A stretch of DNA of 64,000 nt from Kribbella jejuensis (GTDB taxonomy: Bacteria; Actinomycetota; Actinomycetes; Propionibacteriales; Kribbellaceae), in assembly GCF_006715085.1 (NCBI RefSeq), contig NZ_VFMM01000001.1, forward strand, positions 3,038,001-3,102,000. The letters are read 5' to 3'. The position numbers were made by a program, and so were the translations under genes. This document shows positions 36,301-44,793 of this stretch, piece after piece (within the stretch, counting starts at the first letter, position 1; the number at the start of each line of letters is the position of its first letter). A model generated the notes under the pieces. The model worked only from the letters and a program-made list of their open reading frames with translations. It searched no databases and was not told the DNA's origin.

Positions 36301-37355
36301 ACACCGGCGGGTACGGCGGCACCATCCACGAGATGCTCGAGGCCCGGGACGTGCGGATGGGACAGTACGGGCACAGCAACCAGCCGTCGCACCACATCAC
36401 GTACATGTACGACTTCGCGGGTCAGCCGTGGAAGACGCAGGCGCTCGTACGTGAGGTGCTGTCGCGGCTGTACACCGGTTCCGAGATCGGCCAGGGGTAC
36501 CCGGGCGACGAGGACAACGGCGAGATGTCGTCGTGGTACATCTTCAGCGCGCTCGGCTTCTACCCGCTGCAGGTCGGTTCGCCGTCGTACGCGATCGGCT
36601 CGCCGCTGTTCACCAAGGCGACGATCCGGCTGGCCGGCGGCAAGAAGCTGGTCGTCAGTGCACCTGGTAACAGCTCCACGAACATCTATGTGAAGAGTGT
36701 TCGGGTCAATGGGAAGCGATGGACGTCGACGTCGCTCCCGCATTCGTTGATCGCAGAAGGCGGCAAGATCGAGTTCGAGATGACCGACCAGCCGACGTCC
36801 TGGGGCACCGGCCGCAACGACGCCCCGCCGTCGATCACCACCCCGGGCGAGGACCCGATGACGTGGCGGGACTCGACCTCCGACACCGGTGCGGTGATCG
36901 GTGCGGGTGGTACGGACGTCTCGTCGCTGATCGACAACGACGCCAAGACGCAGGTGACGCTGACCGGTGCACAGCCGACCGTCACGGTCGCGCTGCCGCA
37001 GGGCCGGCCGGTCGGCATGTACACACTGACGAGCGGTGCCACCGGTACGGCGCCGTTCGCGTGGACGCTGGAGGGTTCGAACGACGGTACGACGTGGAGC
37101 ACCGTGGACCGGCGTACCGGTCAGTCCTGGGCGTGGGCGTCGTACACGAGGTCATTCAGCGTGGCGTCGCCCAAGGCGTACACGCAGTACCGCCTGGTGT
37201 TCGCTCCGGGAGCTGATGGCGTCACGCTCTCTGAGATCGAACTGCTCGGCACGCTGAAGGGCGTCGAGGCCGGCACGCACCCGAGCGACCAGCGCGTCGC
37301 CGAGACGAAGCCGAGCCCGACCCCGTCCCAGTCGATCGACCGCAACTGGGGCTGA
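33354..37355 (+). CDS. Secreted GH92 alpha-mannosidase with two F5/8-type carbohydrate-binding domains
   Basis: 1333 residues. A signal peptide (about 1-29, ending AHA) is followed by a discoidin-like domain (about 80-220, with WTVSGSNDGTTWTTLDTQTG), a GH92 beta-sandwich and the (alpha/alpha)6 barrel (about 400-1150), and a second discoidin-like domain (about 1165-1305, with WTLEGSNDGTTWSTVDRRTG). GDEDNGEMSSWYIFSALGFY near residue 1050 is the GH92 signature. These calcium-dependent exo-enzymes release mannose from fungal or eukaryotic glycans outside the cell. AAGGAG precedes the ATG by 7 bases. Divergent from the Rel/HerA operon. Confidence 0.92.
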   Translation: MDLRRPLGLVTSLTLVVTMSVAMTPAHAAPASAQEVVSGTSYFTSFESGQPQPGYTDTVETGPDGKPRTEGVRGPTPTGIGGSQMDKVTKVTANGENTGGGEIATNAADGDKFTKWLVFEPTGWLIYQTSAPVVIRKYALTSANDADGRDPQNWTVSGSNDGTTWTTLDTQTGQSFEKRFQTKEYSFANDTAYTYFKLDITLNHGENIVQLADWYLSNGDPLPPPGPVAESRLDSGPTSAYNARARVGFTGVKSFRYAGHQDAEGRGYTWNKISDVDLKVGKDTRLSYKIFPEHVEGDLSYPSTYAAVDLAFDDGTYLSDLKAKDHHGFELSPRGQGDSKALYTNQWNNVEADLGKVAAGKTIKRILVGYDKPSGPADFRGWLDDIRIAAAINPDRAAQKTAAKHPSDLALTTRGTNATGGFSRGNNFPATAVPHGFNFWTPVTNAGSTSWLYDYAKGNNEANRPTMQALSISHEPSPWMGDRQTFQVMPSTADTPTADRKARAWSFSHDNEIARPYYYGVTFDNGNAAEIAPTDHAAMLRFSFPAGKASLVFDNVNNSGGLTLDPATGVVTGYSDIKSGLSTGAGRLFVYGVVDQKVLASGKLSNGGGANVGGYFMFGAETTQVQLRIATSLIGTEQARKNLELELPAGSKFGHVRDAAQALWDKKLSTIEVEGATADQLTTLYSNLYRLFLYPNNGSENTGTASKPVISYASPTSPKVGTDTPTTTGSKIVAGQTYVNNGFWDTYRTVWPAYSMLAPEAADLVNGFVQQYKDGGWISRWSSPGYANLMVGTSSDVAFADAYLKGIKGIDVQAMYDAAVKNASVVPPSQNVGRKGMDLSTFNGYTANTTGEGFSWSMDGYINDFGIANMSKKLYDTAKKNDPRKQEYLDNYKYFLNRARNYVTLFDPAIGFFQGKDPSGVWGNSPSTFDPQDWGHDYTETNAWNMAFSTPQDGAGLAAIYGGRDGLAKKLDEFFSIPEDALHTGGYGGTIHEMLEARDVRMGQYGHSNQPSHHITYMYDFAGQPWKTQALVREVLSRLYTGSEIGQGYPGDEDNGEMSSWYIFSALGFYPLQVGSPSYAIGSPLFTKATIRLAGGKKLVVSAPGNSSTNIYVKSVRVNGKRWTSTSLPHSLIAEGGKIEFEMTDQPTSWGTGRNDAPPSITTPGEDPMTWRDSTSDTGAVIGAGGTDVSSLIDNDAKTQVTLTGAQPTVTVALPQGRPVGMYTLTSGATGTAPFAWTLEGSNDGTTWSTVDRRTGQSWAWASYTRSFSVASPKAYTQYRLVFAPGADGVTLSEIELLGTLKGVEAGTHPSDQRVAETKPSPTPSQSIDRNWG

Positions 37356-37364
37356 TCCCCCGTC

Positions 37365-37402
37365 GCCGGCTCCTGCCGCTACTTGTAGTGGCAGGAACCG
37401 GC
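37365..37402. terminator. Bidirectional hairpin between convergent genes, spanning a stop codon
   Basis: Arms GCCGG-c-TCCTGCC-g-CTAC and GTAG-t-GGCAGGA-a-CCGGC pair over 16 bp with two mismatches and a 2-base loop. It begins 10 bases after the GH92 stop and covers the last codons and stop of the convergent anti-sigma-like gene, so it can end both transcripts. Confidence 0.7.
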
Positions 37403-38110
37403 GAACTTCAGCAGCGTGTTCATGTCCCAGGCCAGGTTGTAGGCATGGTTGCTCACGCCAACGATCTTCGTGCTCTTGCCTGGCTTGATGTACACCTCCT
37501 GACGGCCGTTCGGGCTGCCCGGTACGCCAGAGGTGACCGCCAGGTACTTGCCGGCGCGCACCTTCGGCAGCTTCGTCCACGGTGTCGAGTACTTGTCGAC
37601 GGTGGGGCCCTCGCCCTCATCGATCAGCTCGGTCTGCCGGATGGTCAGGGTGTACGTCGCGCCGTGGAACTTCTTCGCGTCCAGGTTCGGGTCGTACAGG
37701 TCCTGCTGCTGTGCGATCGGCGACGCGTACGCGATGCGGACCGCCCAGCCCTTCGGGATCAGGTCGCAGGTGATCACGCCGGGGAACGGTTTGGGATTCG
37801 CCACCAGCGGCACCGCGGCCGCCGGGATGACCGGCGGTTTGCGCTTGTCCTGGTCGAACGGCTTGGGTCCAGGGGCCGTGGGCTTCTTGGTGACACTCGC
37901 CGCCGGTGCGCCGGACGTCGTACCGGACGGGAGCACCGACCAGCCGACGCCGATGACCAGCGCGGTGGCGACGGCGCCGGCGGCGATACCGGTGATCCGG
38001 CGGCGCTTCAGCGCGCGCTGCCCGCGAAGCAGGTCGGCGGTCAGGTCGGCATCGGTGACTCCGGGCTCGGCTCCTGCGGCCTCTTCGAGAAGGTTCTTCA
38101 GGTCGGTCAT
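37379..38110 (-). CDS. Membrane-anchored anti-sigma-like protein
   Basis: 243 residues: a short cytoplasmic N-terminus with helices (1-38), one membrane helix (about 41-58), a Pro/Lys-rich linker and an extracellular domain of about 140 residues with two cysteines. The start overlaps the sigma-factor stop as ATGA, the usual layout for a SigE-family sigma factor and its membrane regulator. The N-terminal 38 residues would bind the sigma factor; no ZAS zinc motif is seen. Function inferred from context. Confidence 0.75.
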   Translation of the reverse strand: MTDLKNLLEEAAGAEPGVTDADLTADLLRGQRALKRRRITGIAAGAVATALVIGVGWSVLPSGTTSGAPAASVTKKPTAPGPKPFDQDKRKPPVIPAAAVPLVANPKPFPGVITCDLIPKGWAVRIAYASPIAQQQDLYDPNLDAKKFHGATYTLTIRQTELIDEGEGPTVDKYSTPWTKLPKVRAGKYLAVTSGVPGSPNGRQEVYIKPGKSTKIVGVSNHAYNLAWDMNTLLKFAGSCHYK

Positions 38111-38619
38111 CGCAGGCTCTCCAGGGTCTCGAGGGGCTCGTGCAGGAGATCACGCAACGTCGACAGAGCGCGGGAGGTCTGGGATTTCACTGTCCCCTCC
38201 GAACAACCCATCAGCTCGGCGGTGGTGTGGATGTCGAAGTCGCGGAAGTAGCGCAGGACGACGACGGCGTGCTGACGGCGCGGAAGCTTCGCGAGGGCCT
38301 CCAGGAGGGTCAACCGCTCGGCCGGGTCCTGGGCCGGCGGCGGCGCCGCGTCGTGGATCCGCTCGGTGCTCGCCTCCCGGTGGCGCCACATCCGCCGGCG
38401 CTCGTCGAGGAAGCTGTTCACCAGGATCCGGTCGGCGTACCGCGCCGCGCCGTCCTCGCGCCGCACTTTCGACCAGTGCACGTAGAGCTTGGTCAGCGCG
38501 ACCTGGACCAGATCCTCGGCCCAGTGCACGTCCCCGGACGCCAGCAGCCGGGCGGTCCGCAGCATCCGGCCGCGGTGCACGGTGACGTACTCGAGGAACT
38601 CCGCATCGCGGTCGCTCAC
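38107..38619 (-). CDS. SigE-family ECF RNA polymerase sigma factor
   Basis: 170 residues: sigma region 2 (LLASGDVHWAEDLVQVALTKLYVHW) and region 4 (LPRRQHAVVVLRYFRDFDIHTTAELMGCSEGTVKSQ given in parts: RRQHAVVVLRYF, then AELMGCSEGTVKSQ helix-turn-helix). The GTG at 38619 is chosen because GGGGAGGG lies 6-7 bases upstream and the family starts with this region; the frame is open 53 codons more. Works with the downstream membrane protein to answer an envelope signal, with targets unknown. Confidence 0.92.
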   Translation of the reverse strand: MSDRDAEFLEYVTVHRGRMLRTARLLASGDVHWAEDLVQVALTKLYVHWSKVRREDGAARYADRILVNSFLDERRRMWRHREASTERIHDAAPPPAQDPAERLTLLEALAKLPRRQHAVVVLRYFRDFDIHTTAELMGCSEGTVKSQTSRALSTLRDLLHEPLETLESLR

Positions 38620-38738
38620 GGTCGGCCCTCCCCTTGTCGGTGATCTCCACCCTGCAACTACTGGGTGAAGCCGCGCGGAGGTTGCATCACGACACGAGGG
38701 CGACGGCTGAACTGCCATCGCCCTCGGTACCGGATCAC

Positions 38739-38814
38739 CCGGCGGAGCCTGCCCCTGAGAGGTTCCGCCGGAATTCAAGGAGGGGTGGCGGTCCCCGCCC
38801 GGACTGCCACCCCT
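38739..38814 (-). terminator. Two tandem hairpins after the PIG-V gene
   Basis: Hairpin 1, nearest the gene on the minus strand: AGGGGTGGC (38781-38789) and GTCC (38791-38794) pair with GGAC (38801-38804) and GCCACCCCT (38806-38814), 13 bp with one mismatch and a 6-base loop. Hairpin 2: CCGGCGGAGCC (38739-38749) with GGTTCCGCCGG (38761-38771), 11 bp with one wobble. They lie between the PIG-V stop and the sigma-factor start and probably insulate the two. The rest of the 273-base spacer holds nothing else I recognise. Confidence 0.65.
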
Positions 38815-38892
38815 TCACCCCTATCGACGCTCGAACCCGTCCGAGGGTTGCCTCAGCGAAAAACTGTCCACATGCCGGACAGCGGGGTACGT

Positions 38893-40104
38893 TCAGCCGG
38901 ACCAGCGGCCGGTGAAGAAGGCGCAGGCCCAGGCGGCGGCCAGTGGTATCGCCAGCCCTAGATAGAGCCGGCCGAGCCACGGTTTTCGCCTGATCAGGAC
39001 CGCCAGGCCGATCCACAGCGGCCACAGGAGCAGGGTGGCCCGGGTGAGCGAGAAGACCCAGTACGACGTACAGAATGCTCCCAGCGTGGCAGCAACCCAC
39101 GCGGCCTCACCCCAGGACCGTCGCCAGAGCAGCCAGACCAGGAGCAACAAGCAGACGAACAGAGCGACCAGCTCCGCACGGAACATCCACGTCCAGTCCG
39201 TGCGGTCCGCAGGGAAGAAACCTTTCGTCGCAGCCTGCACGGTGTGCTGCAGGGACGTCCACGGCCAGGTGAACTTCCGGGGCCAGCCCTTCTCCTGCGC
39301 CTGATGCCAGGCGAACCAGGACCCGTGGATGTGCTTCAGGTACGCCATGAAGCCCAGCACCGGTACGACGGGCAGCGCCAACCAGGGCAGCGAGACCCAG
39401 TCGCGCTTCTTGGACGTCAGGAACTCGACGAGCAGGGCGAAGATCAAGAACAGCCCGGACACCCGCACGGTCGACGCCAGCGCCACGAACACGGCTGCCC
39501 GCGCCCAGCGCCCCTGCCGCGCCGCCAGCCAGGCGGGGAACGCGAACGCACAGAACAGCGACTCGGTGTACCCGGCAGCGAGGAAGACACCGACCGGAGC
39601 GCCGTACCAGACCATGGCCGCGTTCGGCCCGATCCCCTTCAGCTCCGGAAACTCGTACTGCGCCAGGCGCGCGAGGTACACCCCTGCGACCGCACTGGCG
39701 ACCGCAGACACCACGATGCCCGAGGCAACGTAGCCGATCCCGGTGTAGCTGACGAGGCGGACCAGCAACGGGAAGCCCGGGAAGAACGCAGCGAGTGGCG
39801 CACCGGACGGCTCACCGTGGTTGTACCCGTACTGGGCCACCGCGTTCAGATGCGCGACGTCCCACTGCAGCCACGCCTTCCAGACGTGCGGGTAGTCGGG
39901 AAAACGGTTGAACAGCAACGGCGCCGAGACCGACAGCAGGAACAACCCCGCCCGGGTGACGAGCCACCACCCGAGCACCTCCCGCCCTTGGGCCGATGGC
40001 ATCCACCGATGCCACCAGACCGCGGTGACCCGGGCCCGCCGAGCCCGCCGCTCAGGCCGGGGCGCGTCGGAAGCCGCGCGCTCAAACACGCCGCCCACCA
40101 CCAT
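38893..40104 (-). CDS. PIG-V-like mannosyltransferase-family membrane protein
   Basis: 403 residues with about 9-10 membrane helices. After an Arg-rich N-terminus, the first external loop has the WDVAHLNAVAQYGY pattern (the GT-C WD..H motif of PIG-V relatives), then FFPGFPLLVRL. Such proteins use polyprenyl-phosphate-mannose to mannosylate envelope glycolipids or proteins. It follows the PBP gene by 48 bases on the same strand, suggesting a shared cell-envelope transcript. Confidence 0.83.
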   Translation of the reverse strand: MVVGGVFERAASDAPRPERRARRARVTAVWWHRWMPSAQGREVLGWWLVTRAGLFLLSVSAPLLFNRFPDYPHVWKAWLQWDVAHLNAVAQYGYNHGEPSGAPLAAFFPGFPLLVRLVSYTGIGYVASGIVVSAVASAVAGVYLARLAQYEFPELKGIGPNAAMVWYGAPVGVFLAAGYTESLFCAFAFPAWLAARQGRWARAAVFVALASTVRVSGLFLIFALLVEFLTSKKRDWVSLPWLALPVVPVLGFMAYLKHIHGSWFAWHQAQEKGWPRKFTWPWTSLQHTVQAATKGFFPADRTDWTWMFRAELVALFVCLLLLVWLLWRRSWGEAAWVAATLGAFCTSYWVFSLTRATLLLWPLWIGLAVLIRRKPWLGRLYLGLAIPLAAAWACAFFTGRWSG

Positions 40105-40152
40105 CCGCCCGAGTCACACGCCTATGGTCTCCCATCCGGCGACCGGCGGAGG

Positions 40153-42396
40153 CTACTGTCCGGTCCCGGGTGTTCGAGGCGTGTTGGTCGGTTTCGACGG
40201 ACCGCCGGTCGGCAGCGTGATCACCGGGGTGGTCGTGGTCTGCGTCGGCTTGGTCTTCGTCGGTTTGCCGGTCGGCGTGTTCGGCGGCGGCGTACTGGGC
40301 GGCGGAGTACTCGGCGGAGGCGTACTCGGGGGCGGCGTGCTGCTCGGCGTATTCGTCGGCGTGTTGGTCGGCGACGGCGTGTACGTCGGGGTGGTCGTGT
40401 CCTTGATCTGGTCCCCACTCGGGTCCGGGAAGCTCACTTCGGGGACGCCCTCGAGGGCGGGCTTCATGAACGCGAGCCAGGTCTGCAGCGGCCAGTTGCC
40501 ACCGAAGAACGCCTTGTCCGACGAGTACGGGTCGAGGTTGCTCTCACCAGTCTTACCGGCGCGGTACACGACCGCGGTCGAGAGCTGCGGCGTGTAGCCG
40601 GTCCACCAGGAGGTCAGGGTCGCGGAACCGGCCATGCAGCCACCGCAGGCCTTGTCCTTGGCACGGTCCTCGACGGCGACGCCACCCGCCGTACCGGTCT
40701 TGCCGGCCACTGGACGGCCGAGGTCCTTGGCGCCCGTACCCGTACCATCGGTCACGACGTCCTGCAGGGCGAAGTTGACGGTCCGCGCGATGTCCTGGGG
40801 GAAGGCCTGCTTCTTCTGCTTGTCGAGGCTCTTCTCGCTCCAGAGCACCTTGCCGTCCGGACCCTTGACCTCCTTGATCACGTGCAGCGGTGCGTACACA
40901 CCGTCGGCCGCGAACGTCGCGTAGGCCTCGGCCATGTCGACGGCCGACGCGTAGGGGTCCGGGCCGAGCACGGTCGACGGGTTGTTCCGCCCGTCCTCAA
41001 GGTACTTCGTCTTCGGGATACCGGCCGCCTCCGCGGCGGTCACGACCTTGTCGGGCCCGTTGTCCATCTGGTTGTCGACCAGGTCGTAGAACGCAGTGTT
41101 GATCGACTGCTCGGTGGCCTTCAGCAACGTGACGTCGCCGTAGTCCCGGTTGAACTCGTTGCCGAGCTTCTGGCCCTGGATCTTGATCGGGCTGTCACCT
41201 TGGAAGATGTCGTAGAGGCTCTTGTTGTCCTCCAGCGCCGCAGCCAGCGCGAACGGCTTGAACCCCGATCCAGGTCTGGCCTTCGCCGTCGCCCAGTTCA
41301 ACTGACTCTTCAGATAGTCGGGCCCGCCGTACATGGCGACCAGTTCACCCGTGCCCGGCTGAACCGACGCCATCCCGATGTGCAGGTTGTCATGCTTGTC
41401 CGGCAGTTTGTTCTGCGCTGCTTTGACCATCTTCTGCTGCTGGTCGTAGTCGAAGGTCGTGGTGACCCGCAGACCGCCGCCGCTGATCTGGTCCTCGGTG
41501 AAGCCACGTTGCAGCAGTTCCTTGCGCGCCATGTCGAGCAGAAAACCGGCCCAGCCCTTGTAGCGGTTGTTCTTCGGTTTCGGGTTGAGTTTAGGCAGCT
41601 TGCTGGCGTACTGCGCCTCCTTGGTCGGCGTGATCGTGCCCATCTGCTGCATGCCGTCCAGGACGTACCGATACCGCTCGATGATCCGCTTGGCGGTCCG
41701 CGGATCGTTGAGGTCGTCGACGTCGAACAGCGTGGGGTTGTTGAGCACTGTCGCCAGCAGCGCCGCCTGCGGAACCGACAGGTTCTTCGGATCCGGCACC
41801 TGGAAGTACGCGTCGCCGGCGGCGGCGATGCCGTAGGCACCCTTCCCGAAGTAGATCGTGTTGAGGTAGCCCTCGAGCGTCTGGCTCTTGTCCTGTTGCC
41901 GGCCGAGCTTGGTCGCGATGAAGAGCTCCTGGAGCTTGCGCGAGACGGTCCGCTCCTGGGTCAGGTACATGACCTTCACGTACTGCTGGGTGATCGTCGA
42001 GCCCCCCTGCAATTGCTGGCCGCGCGCGATGTTGTACGCGGCCCGCACCATGCCCTGCGGTGAGATGCCCGGGTTCGTCCAGAACGTCCGGTCCTCCGCT
42101 GCGATGACCGCGTCCTGGACGGGCTTGGGAATCTGTGCGAGCGGCACGGAGTGCCGGTTCTGCTCGTAGAAGGCACCGAGCGTCCGGCTGCCGTTGTCCC
42201 ACGTGACCGTGGTGGTGTTGGTGGCGAACTCCTTGTTCGGGTCCGGGATCTTCGTGGTCTGGTACATGATGAAGAACGCGGCGACCGCGCCGATGATGCC
42301 GAGGAAGAAGAGTGCCGCGAGCCAGCCGAGAACCCGGAGCGCCCAGTGCTTCTTCTGCCGGCGCGGCGGGGCGGCCTTTCTACGAGCTTCACTCAC
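40153..42396 (-). CDS. Class A penicillin-binding protein (transglycosylase/transpeptidase)
   Basis: 747 residues. A cytoplasmic basic N-terminus, membrane helix (about 20-44), GT51 domain with catalytic Glu101 in AAEDRTFW and GGSTITQQYVK, then a transpeptidase domain with Ser377-x-x-Lys380 (SGFK), SIN at 431-433 and KTG at 566-568. The last 70 residues are a Pro/Thr-rich extracellular tail with PPPSTPPPST repeats. It polymerises and cross-links peptidoglycan. GTG start. The PIG-V gene follows. Confidence 0.95.
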   Translation of the reverse strand: MSEARRKAAPPRRQKKHWALRVLGWLAALFFLGIIGAVAAFFIMYQTTKIPDPNKEFATNTTTVTWDNGSRTLGAFYEQNRHSVPLAQIPKPVQDAVIAAEDRTFWTNPGISPQGMVRAAYNIARGQQLQGGSTITQQYVKVMYLTQERTVSRKLQELFIATKLGRQQDKSQTLEGYLNTIYFGKGAYGIAAAGDAYFQVPDPKNLSVPQAALLATVLNNPTLFDVDDLNDPRTAKRIIERYRYVLDGMQQMGTITPTKEAQYASKLPKLNPKPKNNRYKGWAGFLLDMARKELLQRGFTEDQISGGGLRVTTTFDYDQQQKMVKAAQNKLPDKHDNLHIGMASVQPGTGELVAMYGGPDYLKSQLNWATAKARPGSGFKPFALAAALEDNKSLYDIFQGDSPIKIQGQKLGNEFNRDYGDVTLLKATEQSINTAFYDLVDNQMDNGPDKVVTAAEAAGIPKTKYLEDGRNNPSTVLGPDPYASAVDMAEAYATFAADGVYAPLHVIKEVKGPDGKVLWSEKSLDKQKKQAFPQDIARTVNFALQDVVTDGTGTGAKDLGRPVAGKTGTAGGVAVEDRAKDKACGGCMAGSATLTSWWTGYTPQLSTAVVYRAGKTGESNLDPYSSDKAFFGGNWPLQTWLAFMKPALEGVPEVSFPDPSGDQIKDTTTPTYTPSPTNTPTNTPSSTPPPSTPPPSTPPPSTPPPNTPTGKPTKTKPTQTTTTPVITLPTGGPSKPTNTPRTPGTGQ

Positions 42397-42522
42397 AGTG
42401 CAATCCTCGACGATCTCGCGGAAGTCATTGCCCCACAGACTACGGTGGGTGTGGTAACGGGCCCGAATCCGCTCCGGATGCTAGCAACCGCACCGACTGA
42501 CCGGTTCCCGGGGTGCAAACGG

Positions 42523-44004
42523 TTACCTGGTCACGTGCGGTGCGAGCAATGTCACGGCGATCAGCGCCGCCGGGAAGCACGCCAGGAACATCGTGAACGT
42601 GTAGCCCATGATGTCCCGCGCCTTGAGCCCGAGGATCGCGAGCGTCGGCAGCATCCAGAACGGTTGCAGCAGGTTGGCGCTCGCCTCGCCGAGGTCGTAC
42701 ACCACGACCATCCAACCCGCGTCGACACGCAGCGTGTTCGCGGCCTGCAGTACGTACGGCGCCTCGATCACCCACTTGCTGCCACCGCTCGGTACGAAGA
42801 TCCCGAGGATGCACGAGTAGATCGCGACCAGCGGCGGGAACAGGAACTGACTGCTCGCGTGTACCAGCCAGCCGGCCAGCCGCGCGGAGATCCCGGTGTA
42901 GGCGATCATCCCGAAGATCCCGCCGTACAAGGGGAACTGCAGCAGTACGCCGGCCGCCGCCGGTGCGCCGTCGCGGACCGCGCGCGCCATCCGCCACGGC
43001 CGCCAGTGCAGGAGCAGCGCGAGCAGGAACAGCACAAGGTTGACGGTGTTGAGGTCCAGCGCGTTGAAGAAACTCTTCCCGGTGAAGTAGCGCACCAGAT
43101 AGACCGCGCCGAGCAGCACGATCAGCACACTGAACAGCGGTGAGTGCTCAAGCCAGTCACCAGGCCTGCGTACCTCCTGCCGGCGGCCGTTGTACGGCGA
43201 TCCGCGGCCGATCAGCGGTTTGAGTTCGATACCGATGTCCTCCGCGGTCCGCGCACTGCCTTCGCGCGGTGCGACGAACCACGCCATGCCGACGCCCACC
43301 ACGTACACGATCAACGTCGCGACGAGGGCCTGCCAGGTGAAGATCGTGTCGCTGAGCGGGATCAGACCGCTGGCGTGGCCGGCCGCCTTGATCACCTCCT
43401 GCACCGGGGGTGGGCTGCTGCTCGCACTGGCCACCTGCAGCGCCGCGGACCCTGACAATCCCTGGGCCCACACGGTTCCGAGGCCGAGGAACGCCATCGC
43501 ACCCAGCGCGCGGTAGTCCGCCTTCGGTACGTTGCGCGCCACCTCACGCGCGAGGATCGCCGCGAAGATCAGGCTGAAGGCCCAGTTCAGGTACGACGCG
43601 AGCATCGCGACCGCGGCGACGAAGGCGACGGCGCTGCGCGGGTGCTTCGGGATCCGCGCCAGCCGGGTGATCAATCGGGCGATCGGTCCGCTGGTCGCGA
43701 CGGCGTACCCGCCGATGATGATCATCGCCATCTGCAGGGTGAACGTGATCAGCGACCAGAACCCGACACCCCAGGCGTCGACCAACCCGAAGCCTTTCGT
43801 TGCCGCCGGGTCGTCGGGGCGTTTCAGCAGCGGTTCACCGGTGACCAGGCCGAACAGCAGCACCACGAACGTACCGACCAGGACGAACCCGAACGCGTCC
43901 GGCAGCCACTTCTCGGTGAACGCGGTGAACCTCAGGGCCAGCCGGGCGAGCAAGCCCTCGGCCTCGACGTCCGATCTGGCGTGCTTCCCATGACTGTCGG
44001 TCAT
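42523..44004 (-). CDS. Short-chain fatty acid transporter (AtoE family)
   Basis: 493 residues with about 12 membrane helices. FTEKWLPDAFGFVL near the N-terminus, a central long loop, and the conserved GIFVPSGGSKWVIEAPYVL segment identify the AtoE/TIGR00366 family that takes up short-chain fatty acids such as acetoacetate and butyrate. GGAGGGTA precedes the ATG at 44004 and outweighs the longer open frame. Divergent from padR across a 204-base spacer. Confidence 0.88.
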   Translation of the reverse strand: MTDSHGKHARSDVEAEGLLARLALRFTAFTEKWLPDAFGFVLVGTFVVLLFGLVTGEPLLKRPDDPAATKGFGLVDAWGVGFWSLITFTLQMAMIIIGGYAVATSGPIARLITRLARIPKHPRSAVAFVAAVAMLASYLNWAFSLIFAAILAREVARNVPKADYRALGAMAFLGLGTVWAQGLSGSAALQVASASSSPPPVQEVIKAAGHASGLIPLSDTIFTWQALVATLIVYVVGVGMAWFVAPREGSARTAEDIGIELKPLIGRGSPYNGRRQEVRRPGDWLEHSPLFSVLIVLLGAVYLVRYFTGKSFFNALDLNTVNLVLFLLALLLHWRPWRMARAVRDGAPAAAGVLLQFPLYGGIFGMIAYTGISARLAGWLVHASSQFLFPPLVAIYSCILGIFVPSGGSKWVIEAPYVLQAANTLRVDAGWMVVVYDLGEASANLLQPFWMLPTLAILGLKARDIMGYTFTMFLACFPAALIAVTLLAPHVTR

Positions 44005-44090
44005 TACCCTCCGCTCCCGAGCCGCGACGCTGGGTGTCACTCGATTAACGCAGTTCGGCGCCTGACGTAACAGGTTTCAGAGCCTGATGC

Positions 44091-44111
44091 TGACAAAGGC
44101 CTGGTTTGTCA
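44091..44111. promoter_or_regulatory. Inverted repeat TGACAAA-N7-TTTGTCA upstream of the AtoE gene
   Basis: Seven-base arms at 44091-44097 and 44105-44111. On the minus strand the distal arm provides TTGACA, a good -35 element, placing a probable operator over the transporter promoter, 88 bases from the start codon. A TTGTCCACA DnaA-type box follows at 44116-44124. Confidence 0.45.
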
Positions 44112-44153
44112 AGAGTTGTCCACAGGCGTCGGGTCTGCCTACAGTGGCGCCAC

Positions 44154-44174
44154 GATGTATCGAACCGATACATC
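44154..44174. promoter_or_regulatory. PadR-type operator
   Basis: A perfect 9-bp inverted repeat, GATGTATCG-aac-CGATACATC, 34 bases before the padR start. ATGT...ACAT dyads of this kind are the known binding sites of PadR repressors, so autoregulation of padR-ino1 is likely. It is also near enough to affect the divergent transporter. Confidence 0.7.
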
Positions 44175-44208
44175 AGGTCATGACAAACTGGACCGAGGGA
44201 GGTGGCTC

Positions 44209-44793
44209 ATGGGAAACCGCAGTGGGGTCCTGGAGCTCGCCGTACTCGGTCTGCTGCACGAAGCGCCGATGCACGGTTACGAGCTCCGCAAGCGCGTCAA
44301 CGCCCAGTTCGGGTGGGGACGCGTGCTGTCGTTCGGTTCGCTCTACCCGTGTCTGAAGGCGATGCTCCGCAACGGGCTGATCACGGCCGACCCCGGGACG
44401 CCGGAGTCGGGTCGCCGGCCCAAGATCGTCTACACGATCACCGCCGACGGCAAGGACTACTTCGCGCACGCGATGCACGAAGCCGGTCCGTCGGCGTGGG
44501 AGGACGACACCTTCGGCGTCCGCTTCTCGTTCTTCGGCCGGACCGATCCGGCCACCCGGTTGCGCATCCTCGAGGGCCGCAAGGCCCGAATGGAGGAGCG
44601 GCTGGCCAACTTCCGGGCGGCGATGAGCCGGACGGCGGAGCGGGTCGACGCCTACACCCTCGAGCTGCAACGGCACGGCCTGGAGTCGGCCGAGCGCGAG
44701 GTCCGCTGGCTGAACGAGTTGATCGACGGCGAGCGGCGGCAGCAACGGCCCCCTGACCAGCACCATCCGCCTATCCAAGGAGATTCCAGATGA
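44209..44793 (+). CDS. PadR-family transcriptional regulator
   Basis: 194 residues. The winged helix-turn-helix (about 8-90: [53 protein letters not shown]) is followed by a C-terminal dimerisation helix bundle. GAGGGAGGT upstream of the ATG decides this start. The stop overlaps the ino1 start as ATGA. In streptomycetes a PadR regulator also sits beside inositol-phosphate synthase; here the operator at 44154 suggests control of inositol phosphate synthesis. Confidence 0.92.
   Translation: MGNRSGVLELAVLGLLHEAPMHGYELRKRVNAQFGWGRVLSFGSLYPCLKAMLRNGLITADPGTPESGRRPKIVYTITADGKDYFAHAMHEAGPSAWEDDTFGVRFSFFGRTDPATRLRILEGRKARMEERLANFRAAMSRTAERVDAYTLELQRHGLESAEREVRWLNELIDGERRQQRPPDQHHPPIQGDSR

Noticed and set aside
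39244..42063. A 939-codon open frame on the plus strand
   Set aside because: It is antisense to the PIG-V and PBP genes, is Arg/Leu/Val-rich without any domain, and arises from the high-GC codon pattern of the real genes.
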